Of a stretch of 64,000 nucleotides of DNA, positions 50,223-62,107 are shown in pieces. Within the stretch, counting starts at the first letter, position 1. Every line of letters begins with the position of its first letter. The translations under genes were made by a program, and so were the position numbers. The notes under the pieces were generated by a model, which worked only from the letters and a program-made list of their open reading frames with translations, did not search any database and had not been told where the DNA came from. Origin of the DNA: Sipunculus nudus (lineage: Eukaryota; Annelida; Sipuncula; Golfingiida; Sipunculidae); assembly GCA_026874595.1 (NCBI GenBank), contig CM049311.1:43901676-43965675 (forward strand), read 5' to 3'.

Positions 50223-51306
50223 CCGTATTTATTCAAATTTGGCGATCCCTCTTATTTCTCGACCCCAAAAAATATTTTGAAAGCATAATTTCTAAAATGA
50301 CTCTAATTTCGCGACTGCCGACGATGTTTTCTGTCAACGATGTTAAGGTGAAATGCCTCCGTCTCTCACGGGCACCACAGTTTGTATCTGACTAGATTCT
50401 TATTACATTGAGCATCTACATCAAACTTGTTTCCAATAAAATTTTTGAAGATACAAAGATGCGTATTTCATAATATATAAACATGATAAAGCGTTCAAGA
50501 TCAAAATGGGTGTCCTTGACAAAGCAAACTCGTGTACCATTCTTGGTACGCACGTGCCTCGTGTGCAATTCACGTGGGATCTTTAGCAATAATATTTAAG
50601 TATGCAGAAGGTACCCGCGGTGGAACAACTTTGACACAGTTGAAACTGTCATATTAGTTTAGTTTAAACGACCCCGGTTAGTTTTTGGATGGGTGACCAC
50701 ACGTACCAAACAGGGCCCGATCGAGGGCACGCGAGCTAGGACCATTTCCGGTCGTATATATATAAACGCGCCTTTACTTTCCTATATTTATTAAGTATTA
50801 TGCAAATAAAAGTTATCTGATAATAGGCAGTTATTTTTATAAAGTCTTCTTCCAACTTCCGTGCAGCTGCTTGTCCCTTTTCGGCCCGCCAATATCGCCG
50901 CCTGGTGGGTTTACTTGAAACAGCTGATAGTTACATGAGTTGGCGTCTATATCAAGTGATCGTACCTATACGTGAAGTAGTGATCATTTTGTGAAGTGAT
51001 TGAGCTCAGTTTTCAAGATTAATCATTTGCGGACTCGATATAATTCATGTGATGGTTGGAAGCCCGTTTGTAGGAAATACTGTTAAGCTAACAAACTAAT
51101 AAACGACCAAATTATCACTCAATTAATATGACCGCTCAAGTGTCAGAGCGGCCCTGCGTCTCTACGGAAGATTATCAAACCGCATGCCTCTAAAATCTCG
51201 ACCATTGCAAATTCTGCAGGAAGATAATTTTCAAATATCCCCCATTATCTCGACCTCTGAGAAAATTAATTATTTTTAAGTGGTCGCCAAATTAGAATAA
51301 ATACGG
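50223..51306. mobile_element. TA-flanked TIR element with 5S rRNA-like segment
   Basis: Inverted ends CCGTATTTATTCAAATTTGG and the reverse complement of CCGTATTTATTCTAATTTGG, then CGA on both, are flanked by TA (50221-50222 and 51307-51308). The uninterrupted family A paralogue at 24490-24530 shows the empty site. Subterminal sequences also resemble each other (CTCTTATTTCTCGACCCC and the reverse of the CGAGATAATGGGGG region near 51240). No transposase. Likely Tc/mariner-type MITE. Confidence 0.8.
50673..50698 (+). pseudogene. 5S rRNA 3'-part relic
   Basis: CCCGGTTAGT-TTTTGGATGGGTGACC (written here in two blocks) matches the conserved region of metazoan 5S rRNA that includes the internal C-box promoter. 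The usual reading is CCCGGTTAGTACTTGGATGGG and on, so two bases differ. Similarity ends right after and the 5' half is absent, so this is a relic, not an rRNA gene. Confidence 0.65.
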
Positions 51307-54116
51307 TACTATTGCATACAGATTTTGACTTGGCCATATAACTTATAAGCAGAACATATAATATAAGAGTTTAACTATTTATTAAAAAAAATTACAAATA
51401 CTGTCCCAAATATAATTTTTATTAAAAATAATAAGAGAATCATATGATTTTTTAAAATGAAATATAACTGAAATGATTATTAAAATAATATTAAAGAATA
51501 TATTCATGAATGCATTCATGAATACATTTTGAAAGTATTTGCACGAGTATTCATATACTTTCATTTTTACCTGAATTCCCATTCTTTATGCAAGAAATTT
51601 TATAATGGAGTACATAATCATATTCGTATTTAAATACAATTATTCGCACCATGTCTGGTATTTATTCAGTTTTCACCAAACAATGATGTTGAGAATCCAG
51701 AATATACAAAATTCACACATTTAAATAATGATCATATGTACCTGGTTTTATGGCTTTTATTTATATTAAAAAATAACTGTAAAAAAATCATTTTGGACTA
51801 ATTTCACATCAATGTACACACCAGACACAGTAGGAATCTAGATTAATATTATCAACTGCATCTTTGTCTATCATTAATTTCCTTCATATGATCCCTAATG
51901 ATTAGTAATGAATAATATGATTTACTTCTTTATCATTGAAATTGAACTGAAAAATGCCATAGGTGACTGCATGGTGTTATTTGGAATATTAGACATTCTA
52001 CCCATCGATACAAGATTCTTATATCATCAGTAACTGCAAGTTAATTTCCTGTTATTATAAACTAACAAATTCCTTTTCTATTTTTCTTTAATTTGTTATT
52101 AAAAACCAATAAAAATTTATTAATTTATTGTTTATTGTTATGTTGTTGGTTAAAACTACTAGATGAGTTGGGTTGGACACCTGGATCAACTGTGGCTGGC
52201 CATAAGCTGCCTGGATTCCGTGTATGCCTCGCCTCAAGCATGCATAATACAGGTGACTCAAGAGGGGCTGGAGAGAGCCAAAGTCTGACAGGGTCTCATA
52301 AAAAAACATTAATAAAAGCTACAATTTTTGGCCCATTTTTTTCAGCTTTCTAAACTAAAAAGCTGAAATCCTTATGTGTGCATGATATGAAAATTATATC
52401 AACAGTGCTCACGGGAAACAAACGTGCCATGGTCACAGTTGGGCAAAATTTAGGGTACTAATTTTATATTTATACTAATAACTTATAAAATTTTTGAAAT
52501 TCACAACTAATTTTGGGTATTCAATTGAATCTTGATTAAATAATGTTACATCCCTGACAAAAAAATCTCTAGCTTCAGCAATGCCCTTGTTAAGGGAGTA
52601 AATGTATTTCTTGATTTTTTACAAAGTGCATTATGTTTGGGCCCATAACTTAAAACAATTACGCAATACTGACATCATTCTGGCATGTGCATAGAGATTG
52701 AAAATATGTATATTATTTATGATTAAAGTCAGATCAGTGGTTTTGATATTTGGCAGCCTTGAAGTGTAACAATGGGTTTTTAATGGAAAAATGAAGTTTT
52801 TCATAAATATCTCGAAGGTATTAAGTCCTAGTGACCAAATTCTTAGCATGGTAGGGGATTTTGGAGACATCTAACTGTATGCCGAATTTAAGGAACTTAG
52901 AGCTGAAGCTGGGGAGCTGAGCTCTTGCAAACTGCATAACACTAGCTTGATGTAAACAATATGTTACAAGGTGCTTGAAAACTTGAATAAAATCTACAGT
53001 TTTTGATCAACTGGTTTCAAATTTTTGGTGTTAACAGTTGAAATGCTAACAAATACATGCTTAGAAAATTAAATCCACAGTACTTACAGGAAAAAAACGT
53101 GCCATGGTCAAATTTGGGCAAAATTTAAGGTACCAATTTTTTATTTTTATCAATATTTTAAAAAATTTAAAAGATTTTCATCTAATTTTGGGTATACAAT
53201 TTAATTTTGATTAATTAAAGTTATATTACTGGAAAAAAGGTCCATAGCTTTAACATTTTTTGTGTTAAGTGATCAAATATCTTTCCTGAATTTTTACAAA
53301 ATGCATTATGTTTGGTCCCATAACTTTTTTAAATTAAATAATACAGACATAATTTCTGGCATGTACATAGGAACTATATAGAGGAATATTTATGGTAAAT
53401 AATGAGGAAAAACAGATGAGTGGTTTTGATATTAGGCAGTCCTGAAGTGTGAAAATAGGTTTTTAATAAAAAATTGAGGTTTTTCCTTAATTTCTCAAAG
53501 GAACGAAGTTGCAAAGACCCAGTTTTCGGCTTGGTAGGAGATCTTGGGGACATCTAACATTATGCCGAATTTCGGATTCCTAGGTCTTACGGTTTCAAAA
53601 CGTGCCACATCTACGGACGGACGGACGGACAGACGGATGGACAACAGACAATGGACCACGACTATAGCTCAGATGACTTATAGTCAGCTGAGCTAATAAA
53701 GCGAGGGAGACAGAAAGAGTAGGAGAGACAGAAAGAAAGAGAGAGAGAGAAATAGGGGCAATTTATTGGGTCTGATTGATTGATCATTTAAATACATCTG
53801 CAAGATAGAGAGAGTTATCATATAACAAGAGAGAAATAGACCGATCATTTAATATGGAAACACAGAGAGAGAGGGGGGGGGGGGGGGATAAAAGGAGGGA
53901 CAGAAATACGGGACGATTTATAAAGCTTTAGATTGATTGGTCATTTAATTGAGGGAAAGTGAATAATTATATAAAATGAGAGGAATTTCATTAAAAATTA
54001 TCAATTCAGTTATGATAATTGAAATAAATATCTGACTGAGCGATCATATAAAATAAAGCCACAGAGAGTGATAGAAAAAGAGAGCGAGAAATATTTCATA
54101 TTGAGTACTTCTGAAA

Positions 54117-56546
54117 ACAAGTGACCCATGGGTCATGACACTCAGCTGCCAAGCATGACCTTTGACATCATGGGCTGAGATTCACAACTTCCAGTCAAAT
54201 TCTGAAGAACAAATTTGCCAATTTGTTGAAATTTTCTACGACAACAGAAATATATATCACCTATGTCTGGTTAAAACACAGTGAATTGATGGTCTGAGGA
54301 AAATGGATGATTGTTAAGGTATCCAGAACTATTCCCATAGCTTACTTGATACCTGTCAGTCTCAAAAGGAACACCACAAAGAGCAAAATATAAGATCAAA
54401 ATATATAGCAAAAATTCAAGGATATCCATGCAAGAATTATTGAGAAACAAGTGCTTCTGTATGAATTTTTATTCAATACAAGCCAACTGTACTGCACTTT
54501 CATATATGATGATAATATTTATTAAGAAATATTTGACCGAATCCTTTGCGAGATTACATTAATATACGTCCGACTGCCTTCACTTTAACAGTTCTTGAGA
54601 TAATATGATCAAAAGGAATTTAAAGATGGTTGCCTGGTGGCCATTTTGGACTACTGACAGGTCTGAAATCAGACAACAACCATTCTCAAAATCTGACCAA
54701 AAATTGAAGGTAAATTACTGAAACTGCACTGAAAAAAAGGATATCAAAGGTGGCTAACTGGCAGACATAATGGATTTCTGACAAGTCTGACATTTGATAT
54801 CACACATCCTCCAACAAGAGACCAAACTTGGGGCAAATTCTCAAAATGATGTTACAGTAATGAATGTCCAAAACAATTCAAAAGGCATGTTCAGGCGCTC
54901 ATATCAGATTTACAGATATGCAAATGTAAAAGTGTAGGTCCAATATTTTTTATTATCACTCTGCTTTTCAATGGGGTCAGCAGGGTTGGTAAACTGCAAA
55001 ACCTGAAAGAATAGAAATGCAGAAAGCATGACTAAGAGTCTTGTAATAAAATAAAGCCATCCTAAATCAAGTACACATCCACATATTATGAGAACAAACA
55101 CTTGCTTTTATATGTGGTGATTTATATAAAAATATTCAGATATCTAGGAAACGAAGTTTATTGCTATGATTCCATAAAATAAACTGCACAATGTTCCCAT
55201 CATCTTATAAATCAGTAGCTAAACCTTAATACTATACTCTCATAGTGTTAATTCCTGGCTGAAGTATTCCAACAACAGTGTTTTGTTATGCAGTAACGAG
55301 GTACTTATCACTCAGCCTTATCACTTAATAGCCTGATACAAAAGGGAGTCATATGTCACCAGTGTCACTCACAATTACAGCCACACAAAGAGATGTACCA
55401 GCTGGAGTGCAAGCTTATATATACAAGAAAAATAGAGATGGTCTATAAAAATAAGTTGACCTGACCTATGACCTTGGCCTTTTGCCCACATATCAACTGG
55501 ATTCTTTCTAAATGATGGGTAACTACTAACCAATTACATCTGGCCGGGTGTAATTACTTGGCAACCAATGAGTGAATAACTTAGACCTGCAACCTTTAAC
55601 CTCCTGACCAGCTGACCTCAAAATCAATTAGTTATTTCTTCATGCAAAAAGACCCATAAATATGAAGTTTGAATCACATTCAGTGATGCAGATGTGGCAT
55701 ATGTGAAAGACTGAAGGTTTGGGTTGAACAGTTTCACTTGAAATATGTTCACAAGCATTTAGAACAATATTGTGACCTTGACCTTTGACCTTTTGAACTC
55801 AACATCAATAGGCTTCTTCCCCTATTGGTAGGTAAGCCATATATGACAGATGGAAAGTATAGATTGAAAAGTTTGCCTGAAAATGACTCCACGCAAGAAG
55901 TGGGTGCTGTGAACTTGACCTTTGACCTCAAAATCAACAGGTCTTTTCCCCTGTAGGCAGAGAAGTGATATCAATGCTGAAAGGTTTGGAATGAAAGGTT
56001 AAGCTTGTGTCCACAACCTTTTCAAAGAAGTGGATCCTGTTACCCTGACCTATGACCTTGTGACCTCAACATCAATAGGATTCTTCTCCCACTTAGTAGG
56101 TGAGCTATATGTGAAAGATCAAAGAATTGGGATGAAAGGTTTGGCTTAAAATGCATCCACAGGCTTTTCATAGAAGTTGATACTGTGACCTTGACCTTTG
56201 ACCTTGTGACCTCAAAATAATTATGGTTCTTCCCATGTTGGTTGGTGAGCTGTATGTTGAAGATGGAAGGTTTGGGATGAAAATTTTGGCTAAAAGAATT
56301 ATTTCTGGGGGGTGCAAATACACCACATAACTTCGAGAATATAGGTCGCAGTGACCTAATTTCAGGTTTGCAAGGAGATCTTTTTATAACCTCTAAGATT
56401 GCATAGGGTTCATGGCCCTAGCCCCTACGGTTACGATTTGCGCCCTGCTAACGGACGGACGGCCGGCCAGACGGACAGACGGAAGGACGACGGACAAAAA
56501 CCCATCGCTATAGCCCAGAATGACTGAAAGTCAGCTGAGCTAAAAA
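54117..56546 (+). mobile_element. Family A-ended element with a different body
   Basis: The left end (ACAAGTGACCCATGGGTCAT, then CACTCAGCTG) and right end (GGAC/GGCC repeat 56450-56497, hairpin 56511-56542) are family A. The middle is not shared with the other A copies. It has degenerate units of about 150 bp at 55440-56260 with 'GACCTTGACCTTTGACCTT' phrases. Comparison with the left arm of the host (48365-48392) shows the empty site: insertion lies in CTGAAGGAAAAAAGAATTTC. Confidence 0.8.
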
Positions 56547-56902
56547 AAGAATTTCTGGCATTATCGCCCGTCACGATGCTGTCTGGCGTCAATGCAATCA
56601 TGAGCGTGTCTTCTGATAAATATTATATATTTAGCTGGGGAAGTGCACAATTAATGTATCATATTACGAATGTTTGTGAAGACGAGTTTTGCAGCTGTTT
56701 AAACAGCGTTGTAGGAAACCTCTGTGCCGTTAAATAACTAATTAGCTAAATGATCTGTGTCGGCTTCCACATGAGCAGGTTCCCTTCCTTCAACGTACTT
56801 CTACAGGTAAAAAGGTGGCTTACATCAACAAATGTTGTTTGGTATTGATATTGTTTATTATGAAACAAAAATTTTGTTATATCCGATAAATGTCCAGCAA
56901 CA

Positions 56903-57512
56903 ACAAGGGACCTATGGGTCACGGCGCTCAGCTGTTATATAAGATGAAAAAATATGATTTTAAAAAGAGGCACATGCTGGTTTTGTGTGGAAATAAATAT
57001 AAGCTGTATTATGAGTTGTTAGTGTTAAGCTTATGTATGATTTTGATAGTTTCTTTGGAGACAGGGAAGAGACTGATTTCATTTATCTTATTAACAAATG
57101 GAGTGCCACTGTCATACAGATTTTGACTTGGCCATATAACTGATAAGCAGCACATATAAGATAAAGAGTTTAACTATTAATTAAAATTTAATAACAAATA
57201 TTGTGCCAAATATAATTTTTATTAAAAATAATAAGAGAATCATATGATTTTTTTAATAAAATATAACTGAAATGATTATTAAAATAATATTATAGAATAT
57301 ATTCATGAATGCATTCATGAATACATTTTGAAAGTATTTGCACTGGTATTCAAATACTTTCATTTTTACCTGAATTCCCATTCGTATGCAAGAAATTTTA
57401 TAATGGAGTACATATTCATATTCATATTCATATACATTTGCCAAGTATTCGCACCATGTCTGGTATTTATTCAGTTTTAGCCAAACAATGATGTTGAAAA
57501 TCCAGAATATAA
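56903..57512 (+). mobile_element. Family A left part, cut by another A copy
   Basis: The left end ACAAGGGACCTATGGGTCAC with GCGCTCAGCTG is followed by about 600 bp matching 24296-24902. It stops where the next A left end begins, after CCAGAATAT. Its own right part is absent. The host junction is known from 47985-48045 read in reverse. Confidence 0.75.
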
Positions 57513-59158
57513 ACAAAGGACCCATGGGTCACGACAACCAGCTTAAGTTTGAAACTTTTGCAAATGCAAAATATGTAAAATATTCTATTGTTATGTTTTT
57601 TATTTATATAAGCATATGAGAAGCTAAGAGGAAAGAGCCCTCCTACTTGGTTATAGTAAAGTTCTCAATATATGATTGCAAACTAATACTCTGACAAGAC
57701 TGTCATGAAGAAAAACAGTAAAAGTTTTCAGATACTGTGATGCATATGAAAAATTTGCAGATGGACAGGCAAGTGGACAGAATGGACTAATACCTTCATT
57801 TCACTTTCAAGGGAATAATGCATTTAAGTTTATATATAACAACATGGCATCTACAAAATTATTCCTTGAATCCCTATTAAAACGTTTTGCACATTGGAGT
57901 TTTCAGTACATGCTTAATTTTATTCACCGAAATAAACTAAAAGATTCAGTACATTTGATAAAATAAAAACATCTTTTCAAATAAAGTATACACACTGTTG
58001 GTTGAATGAGGGACAAACAATATCATTATGCTAATTACAATCTCAGCTATAATTAATTACTGGAATTAATAGTCAATTTCACACCTGGTGAAGTTTTACT
58101 CTTCTGAAGTAAAGCATTACTTATCTGATGAACATCCACACTTTCATAGCAATACATCACTTTGTGGACACAATTAAATGTGCACTTTAATCATTGCAAC
58201 CCTGGTGGTACAATACAAAATCTAAAATGTAGCATGTCCAAGAATAAAATAAAATACAGAAAATTATAACATTCATCTAGTTTATGCACCAGCTTGGGGG
58301 AGGGGGTGAGTGCAGGGCAGAGGGGAAGCCTGCTAGTAGTGGCCAAGCTGGGCCAAGGCAAGCTGCCTGGGGTGAGTTACATAATGCAAGTGAGGCTGTA
58401 CTACTAGGTGGGCCAGATGTAAACAACACTTGACATGGTGTATGAAAACTTGAATAAAAGCTACTCTTTTCAAACAATTTCTTTGTAATTTCAGATTTTA
58501 AAAGATTAAATCCTTATGTATATATGCTGTGAAAATAAAATCAACAGTACTTACAGGGAAAAACGTGCCACTGCCACATTTGGACAAAATTTAAGGTATT
58601 TATTTTTTATTTATGCTTATAACTTGAACAATTTGCAAAATTCAGATCTAATTTTGGGTAAACAATTGAATCTTGATTAAATAAAGTTATATTCCTGAAA
58701 AAAAGTCTCCAGCTTCAGCAATTCTCATGTTAAGTGAGCAAATATATTTCCTGATTTTTAAAAAATTGCATTATATTTGGGCCTATAACTTCAAAATAAT
58801 ACCTAATACTGACCTAATTTTTGGTATGTGCACAGAAAATGTATGGAAGAATATGAATACTAAATCTGATCAAAAACAGATCAGTGGTTTTGATATTAGG
58901 CAGCCTTGAAGTGTAACAATGGCTTTTTTATGGAAAACAGAGGTTTTTCCTTAATATCTCGAAGGAACGAAGTTCTAATGACCCAATTTTTGGTATGGTA
59001 GGAGATTTTGGGGACATCTAATGGTATGCAGAATTTTGGATTCGTAGGTCCAACAGTTTTAAAACGTGCCCTGTTTATGGACGGACGGCCGAACGGCCGG
59101 ACGACGGACAAAAGACCACGACTATAGCTCAGATGACTTATAGTCAGCTGAGCTAAAA
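57513..59158 (+). mobile_element. Family A element
   Basis: Left end ACAAAGGACCCATGGGTCAC followed by a damaged inverted repeat (ACCAGCTTA). The body matches 4050-6309 and 26280-28580 but lacks some internal blocks. Right end: GGAC/GGCC repeat 59078-59106, hairpin 59125-59155, AAAA. The sequence after it resumes the right arm of the large host element. Confidence 0.75.
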
Positions 59159-59451
59159 ATTAGATGCGTAAAAATAGCGTTCAAGGTCAATTTTTTTGTC
59201 GTCCAAACCTGGGAATGTTGTGAATTACTAATTAGTATATATACCGTACATTGAAATGCATTCACGTGCCGCTCATGAAAAACCCACTAATCATCAACCA
59301 ACTGTTGAAATATAACAATATTAAGGGAATAAGTAATATTCAAATTTTACAAGAGCCGTCGCGTCCATGCTCAGCAGCACCATCTGGCTTTGTACAAACC
59401 GGCACGCGCGCCCATCCAAATCGCGCTCATTACGACCGTAATCGCAGAAAG

Positions 59452-59774
59452 TAGGTCAACACATATGGTGCAGATCAAAATCAAATAGCAGTCACATGAT
59501 TAATTTCCTTGTGAAATTGGTGCTGAAAGCTGCAACAGTTCCTAAGATATTCAGTAACAGACATTACATCATGTATGGAAACACAAATTGTCAAATTTTG
59601 CGAAAGACAAAATTTGAACTTCCATAAAGATGCCATCTTGTAAATAATTTGACTGAATTTATATTCATTTATTCCCCGTCCTTCAAGGAATTTTTTTGAA
59701 AGTCAAAATATTGATTCTTTATTACATATCTTGGAAAAAGCAGAAAAGACCATAACAGTCTGCAGAAAGAAGGT
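59452..59774. other. Spacer with a duplicate of the large element's target
   Basis: No gene. The portion 59725-59780 matches the left flank of the large element (47645-47707) continued into its right flank (59452-59460), and so serves as an unoccupied target paralogue. Confidence 0.55.
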
Positions 59775-61760
59775 CAACAAAGGGTAGTCGACCAGATGGC
59801 CGAAACCCAGAATGCCGAAACCCAGAATACCGAACCCAAAATGCCTAAGCCCATCTTGCCGAAAAAGAAATTAAATAATAGCAAATAATGTGATTATTGC
59901 ACAGTAAAGTGATAAGTCTGTTGTCTGTTAAGGTATTTTAACCAAATTTGATACCATCCTCTAATATTTTCAAATATTTAACGGTAATTTATTTGGCTTG
60001 TCGGCAGCGGAACTACTATAATATCGGCATGACAACCCAGTCCCGCTAAGTGTCCCTGGCTATATTAGACCCTCGTTTTGCAGGTATAGTCAGACTAACG
60101 GATTTTCATGAAGAAAATTATATCTTGGGTCACATTTATGCTTCTTTGTGAACTATTTTTTTTTTAATTTACACATCATTCAACTGCATATTAGCCAAGA
60201 TGGCGGTGGTCGCATGGGGAACTCACTGCAGCATGGGGACACACGGAAATCGGCAAGGAAATCCGCCGGACGACACTGGACCCGTAATCCCTCGTCGAAA
60301 TATCAAGGATACCCCCGAGGGTTTTAGACCTCCCCCTTTGATTTGGAAGATTAAATATTAAACCTATCTTACAATACACTATGATTAATACCAGTATGCA
60401 TTATTATTTGTACAATTAAAAATAGCCAACAGTAAAACCGATACCATCCGCATTGCTTTGAAAATATGACGAAAATATTTCAGTTAATTATGGAGAAACT
60501 CGGGTCTTTTCAATATTTTAATGGAATTTTATTTCCATAAATCAAAGATTTTTTAAAGTGAAAATTTTAGTGGGAGAATTTCAAAAGAACCAGACCTATG
60601 TGGGTCTAACAAAATTTACTTTGAAGAGAGCGAAATCCAGTTTTGTTAATTAGCTTGGCAATTATGGGGGCCTCTACCGGGTGTGCGTATATTGTTGTAA
60701 AAACCATGTCTGGCTTTTGATTAGGGTGATGTAGTTGGTCATAGCTAATTGAGCAGAAGCATATAAAAATCACATTTCTCCAGTGAATAATCAATTTTTA
60801 CATCAGATTTGTTTATGTTTAAATTAATACTTTAATCTGAACCTGATTTTATCTTTATTGTTTTTTAATATCTATGATATTTAATTGTCGTTATTCACAT
60901 TTTCTTGACCAGTTATGCTAACATGCACTGATATATAAAAGAACATCAGATATCGAATATTAATGCATACTGTTTATCATTTATTCATGTAAAAATAATG
61001 GAAGAACAAACAGTCTGAGTAGAAATAAAATGTGAAGTATGAATTACATGAATATTCTATAATGATTGAAATAAAGCCATAATACAAATGAGTTACAAAT
61101 ATCCATATACACAAACACACACGTGCAAGTGCACTTTATACGTTGTTCATTTAAAATTTGCATGCTTATTAACATATAAGATTATTTTTTATTTAAAGAG
61201 AAATTTATATCAACGCCACTCGTATTTTAAAATAAACTGTTTATGAAATGTAAGAAAAAAAATCGCCGTTCCTATGTTTATGTATGCCATTTTATATGTT
61301 AACATAAAATTTATAATAGGACTATATATGTTTTACAAATAAAATTCTGTTACACTCAATCCTTCACGAACACACACATATATATCATATCAATATTACA
61401 CTTTTATTGACATGTTATTCAAGGAGCCTGTGCATCGTTATCAAACATAGAGCAATTATTTTTATTAATCATGTACATACAATCGACAAACCAAAATATG
61501 TTTTTGTAATATCGAGAGAGAGAGAGAAATTTAAGGGAGAGACACTTGAGAATATTGATCGACAAGCCATATTTTTCATATCATCAATTACAAACACTAG
61601 TGTATGCAAACCATGACCGAAGGAACATGATACAAGAGGTACATGAAGAAATCAGTAAATGATCGATCTCCAATAGTTTTTAGTACTCAGTCACGAACCT
61701 AACTTCATTTTACAATTTATCTTTCAGTCATAAAACTTGATTTTACAACTAGGACCTAAC

Positions 61761-61763
<3 letters not shown>

Positions 61764-61843
<80 letters not shown>
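61764..61843. repeat. (TA)n microsatellite
   Basis: About 40 uninterrupted TA dinucleotides in the centre of the inverted-repeat element. The Tyr-Ile frame across it is not a gene. Confidence 0.97.
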
Positions 61844-61845
<2 letters not shown>

Positions 61846-62064
61846 CGCTTGAATTGCTATTAGCGTAGATTTCGGTTAAATTTGTTACTTTCTGGGTCCT
61901 TTTCTTATAACTATTACTGATCTGACATTTTCCTATCGTTTTTCGCACTATATGTTCCATCTCTTTATTATTTACCTAATATCTCAAATATTAAGTGCCT
62001 GTGATGAAAGACACAGGGATGGAGGAAGAGAGAGAGAGATCTTATATGGATAATAGAATACATA

Positions 62065-62068
<4 letters not shown>

Positions 62069-62105
<37 letters not shown>
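62069..62105. repeat. (TA)n microsatellite next to (GA)n-rich sequence
   Basis: A second TA run, followed by GAGAGA-rich sequence to about 62170. Confidence 0.95.

Positions 62106-62107
<2 letters not shown>

Larger units (their letters stand above)
50133..53695 (+). mobile_element. Family A element, left end missing, with nested TIR element
   Basis: Begins within the family A body at a block present at 24405 and 57015, continues as in the 24296 copy, and ends with (GGAC)n (53626-53642) and hairpin 53665-53695. After removing 50223-51306 the sequence rejoins as in its paralogue at 24495. It interrupts a reversed arm unit of the large element, with about 140 bases of that unit missing. Confidence 0.75.
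47708..59443. mobile_element. Large inverted-repeat (foldback-like) element, 11.7 kb with insertions
   Basis: An 8-bp duplication GCAGAAAG (47700-47707 and 59444-59451) flanks it, and an unoccupied relative of the target is present at 59757-59780. The left arm, about 47714-49100, is found in reverse order on the right in pieces: 53696-54116, 56546-56902 and 59156-59440. An extra reversed piece lies at about 49700-50130. The arm carries, from the tip inward, a GC-rich minisatellite, a unique stretch and CT-rich units. The right arm is broken by family A copies. An 8-bp duplication fits hAT or P-type transposition; no transposase is visible. The tips match only from TCGTAATGAGCGCG inward. Confidence 0.75.

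Noticed and set aside
61724-61960. Tyr-Ile repeat frame (also at 1640-1831)
   Set aside because: A translation of TA microsatellites.
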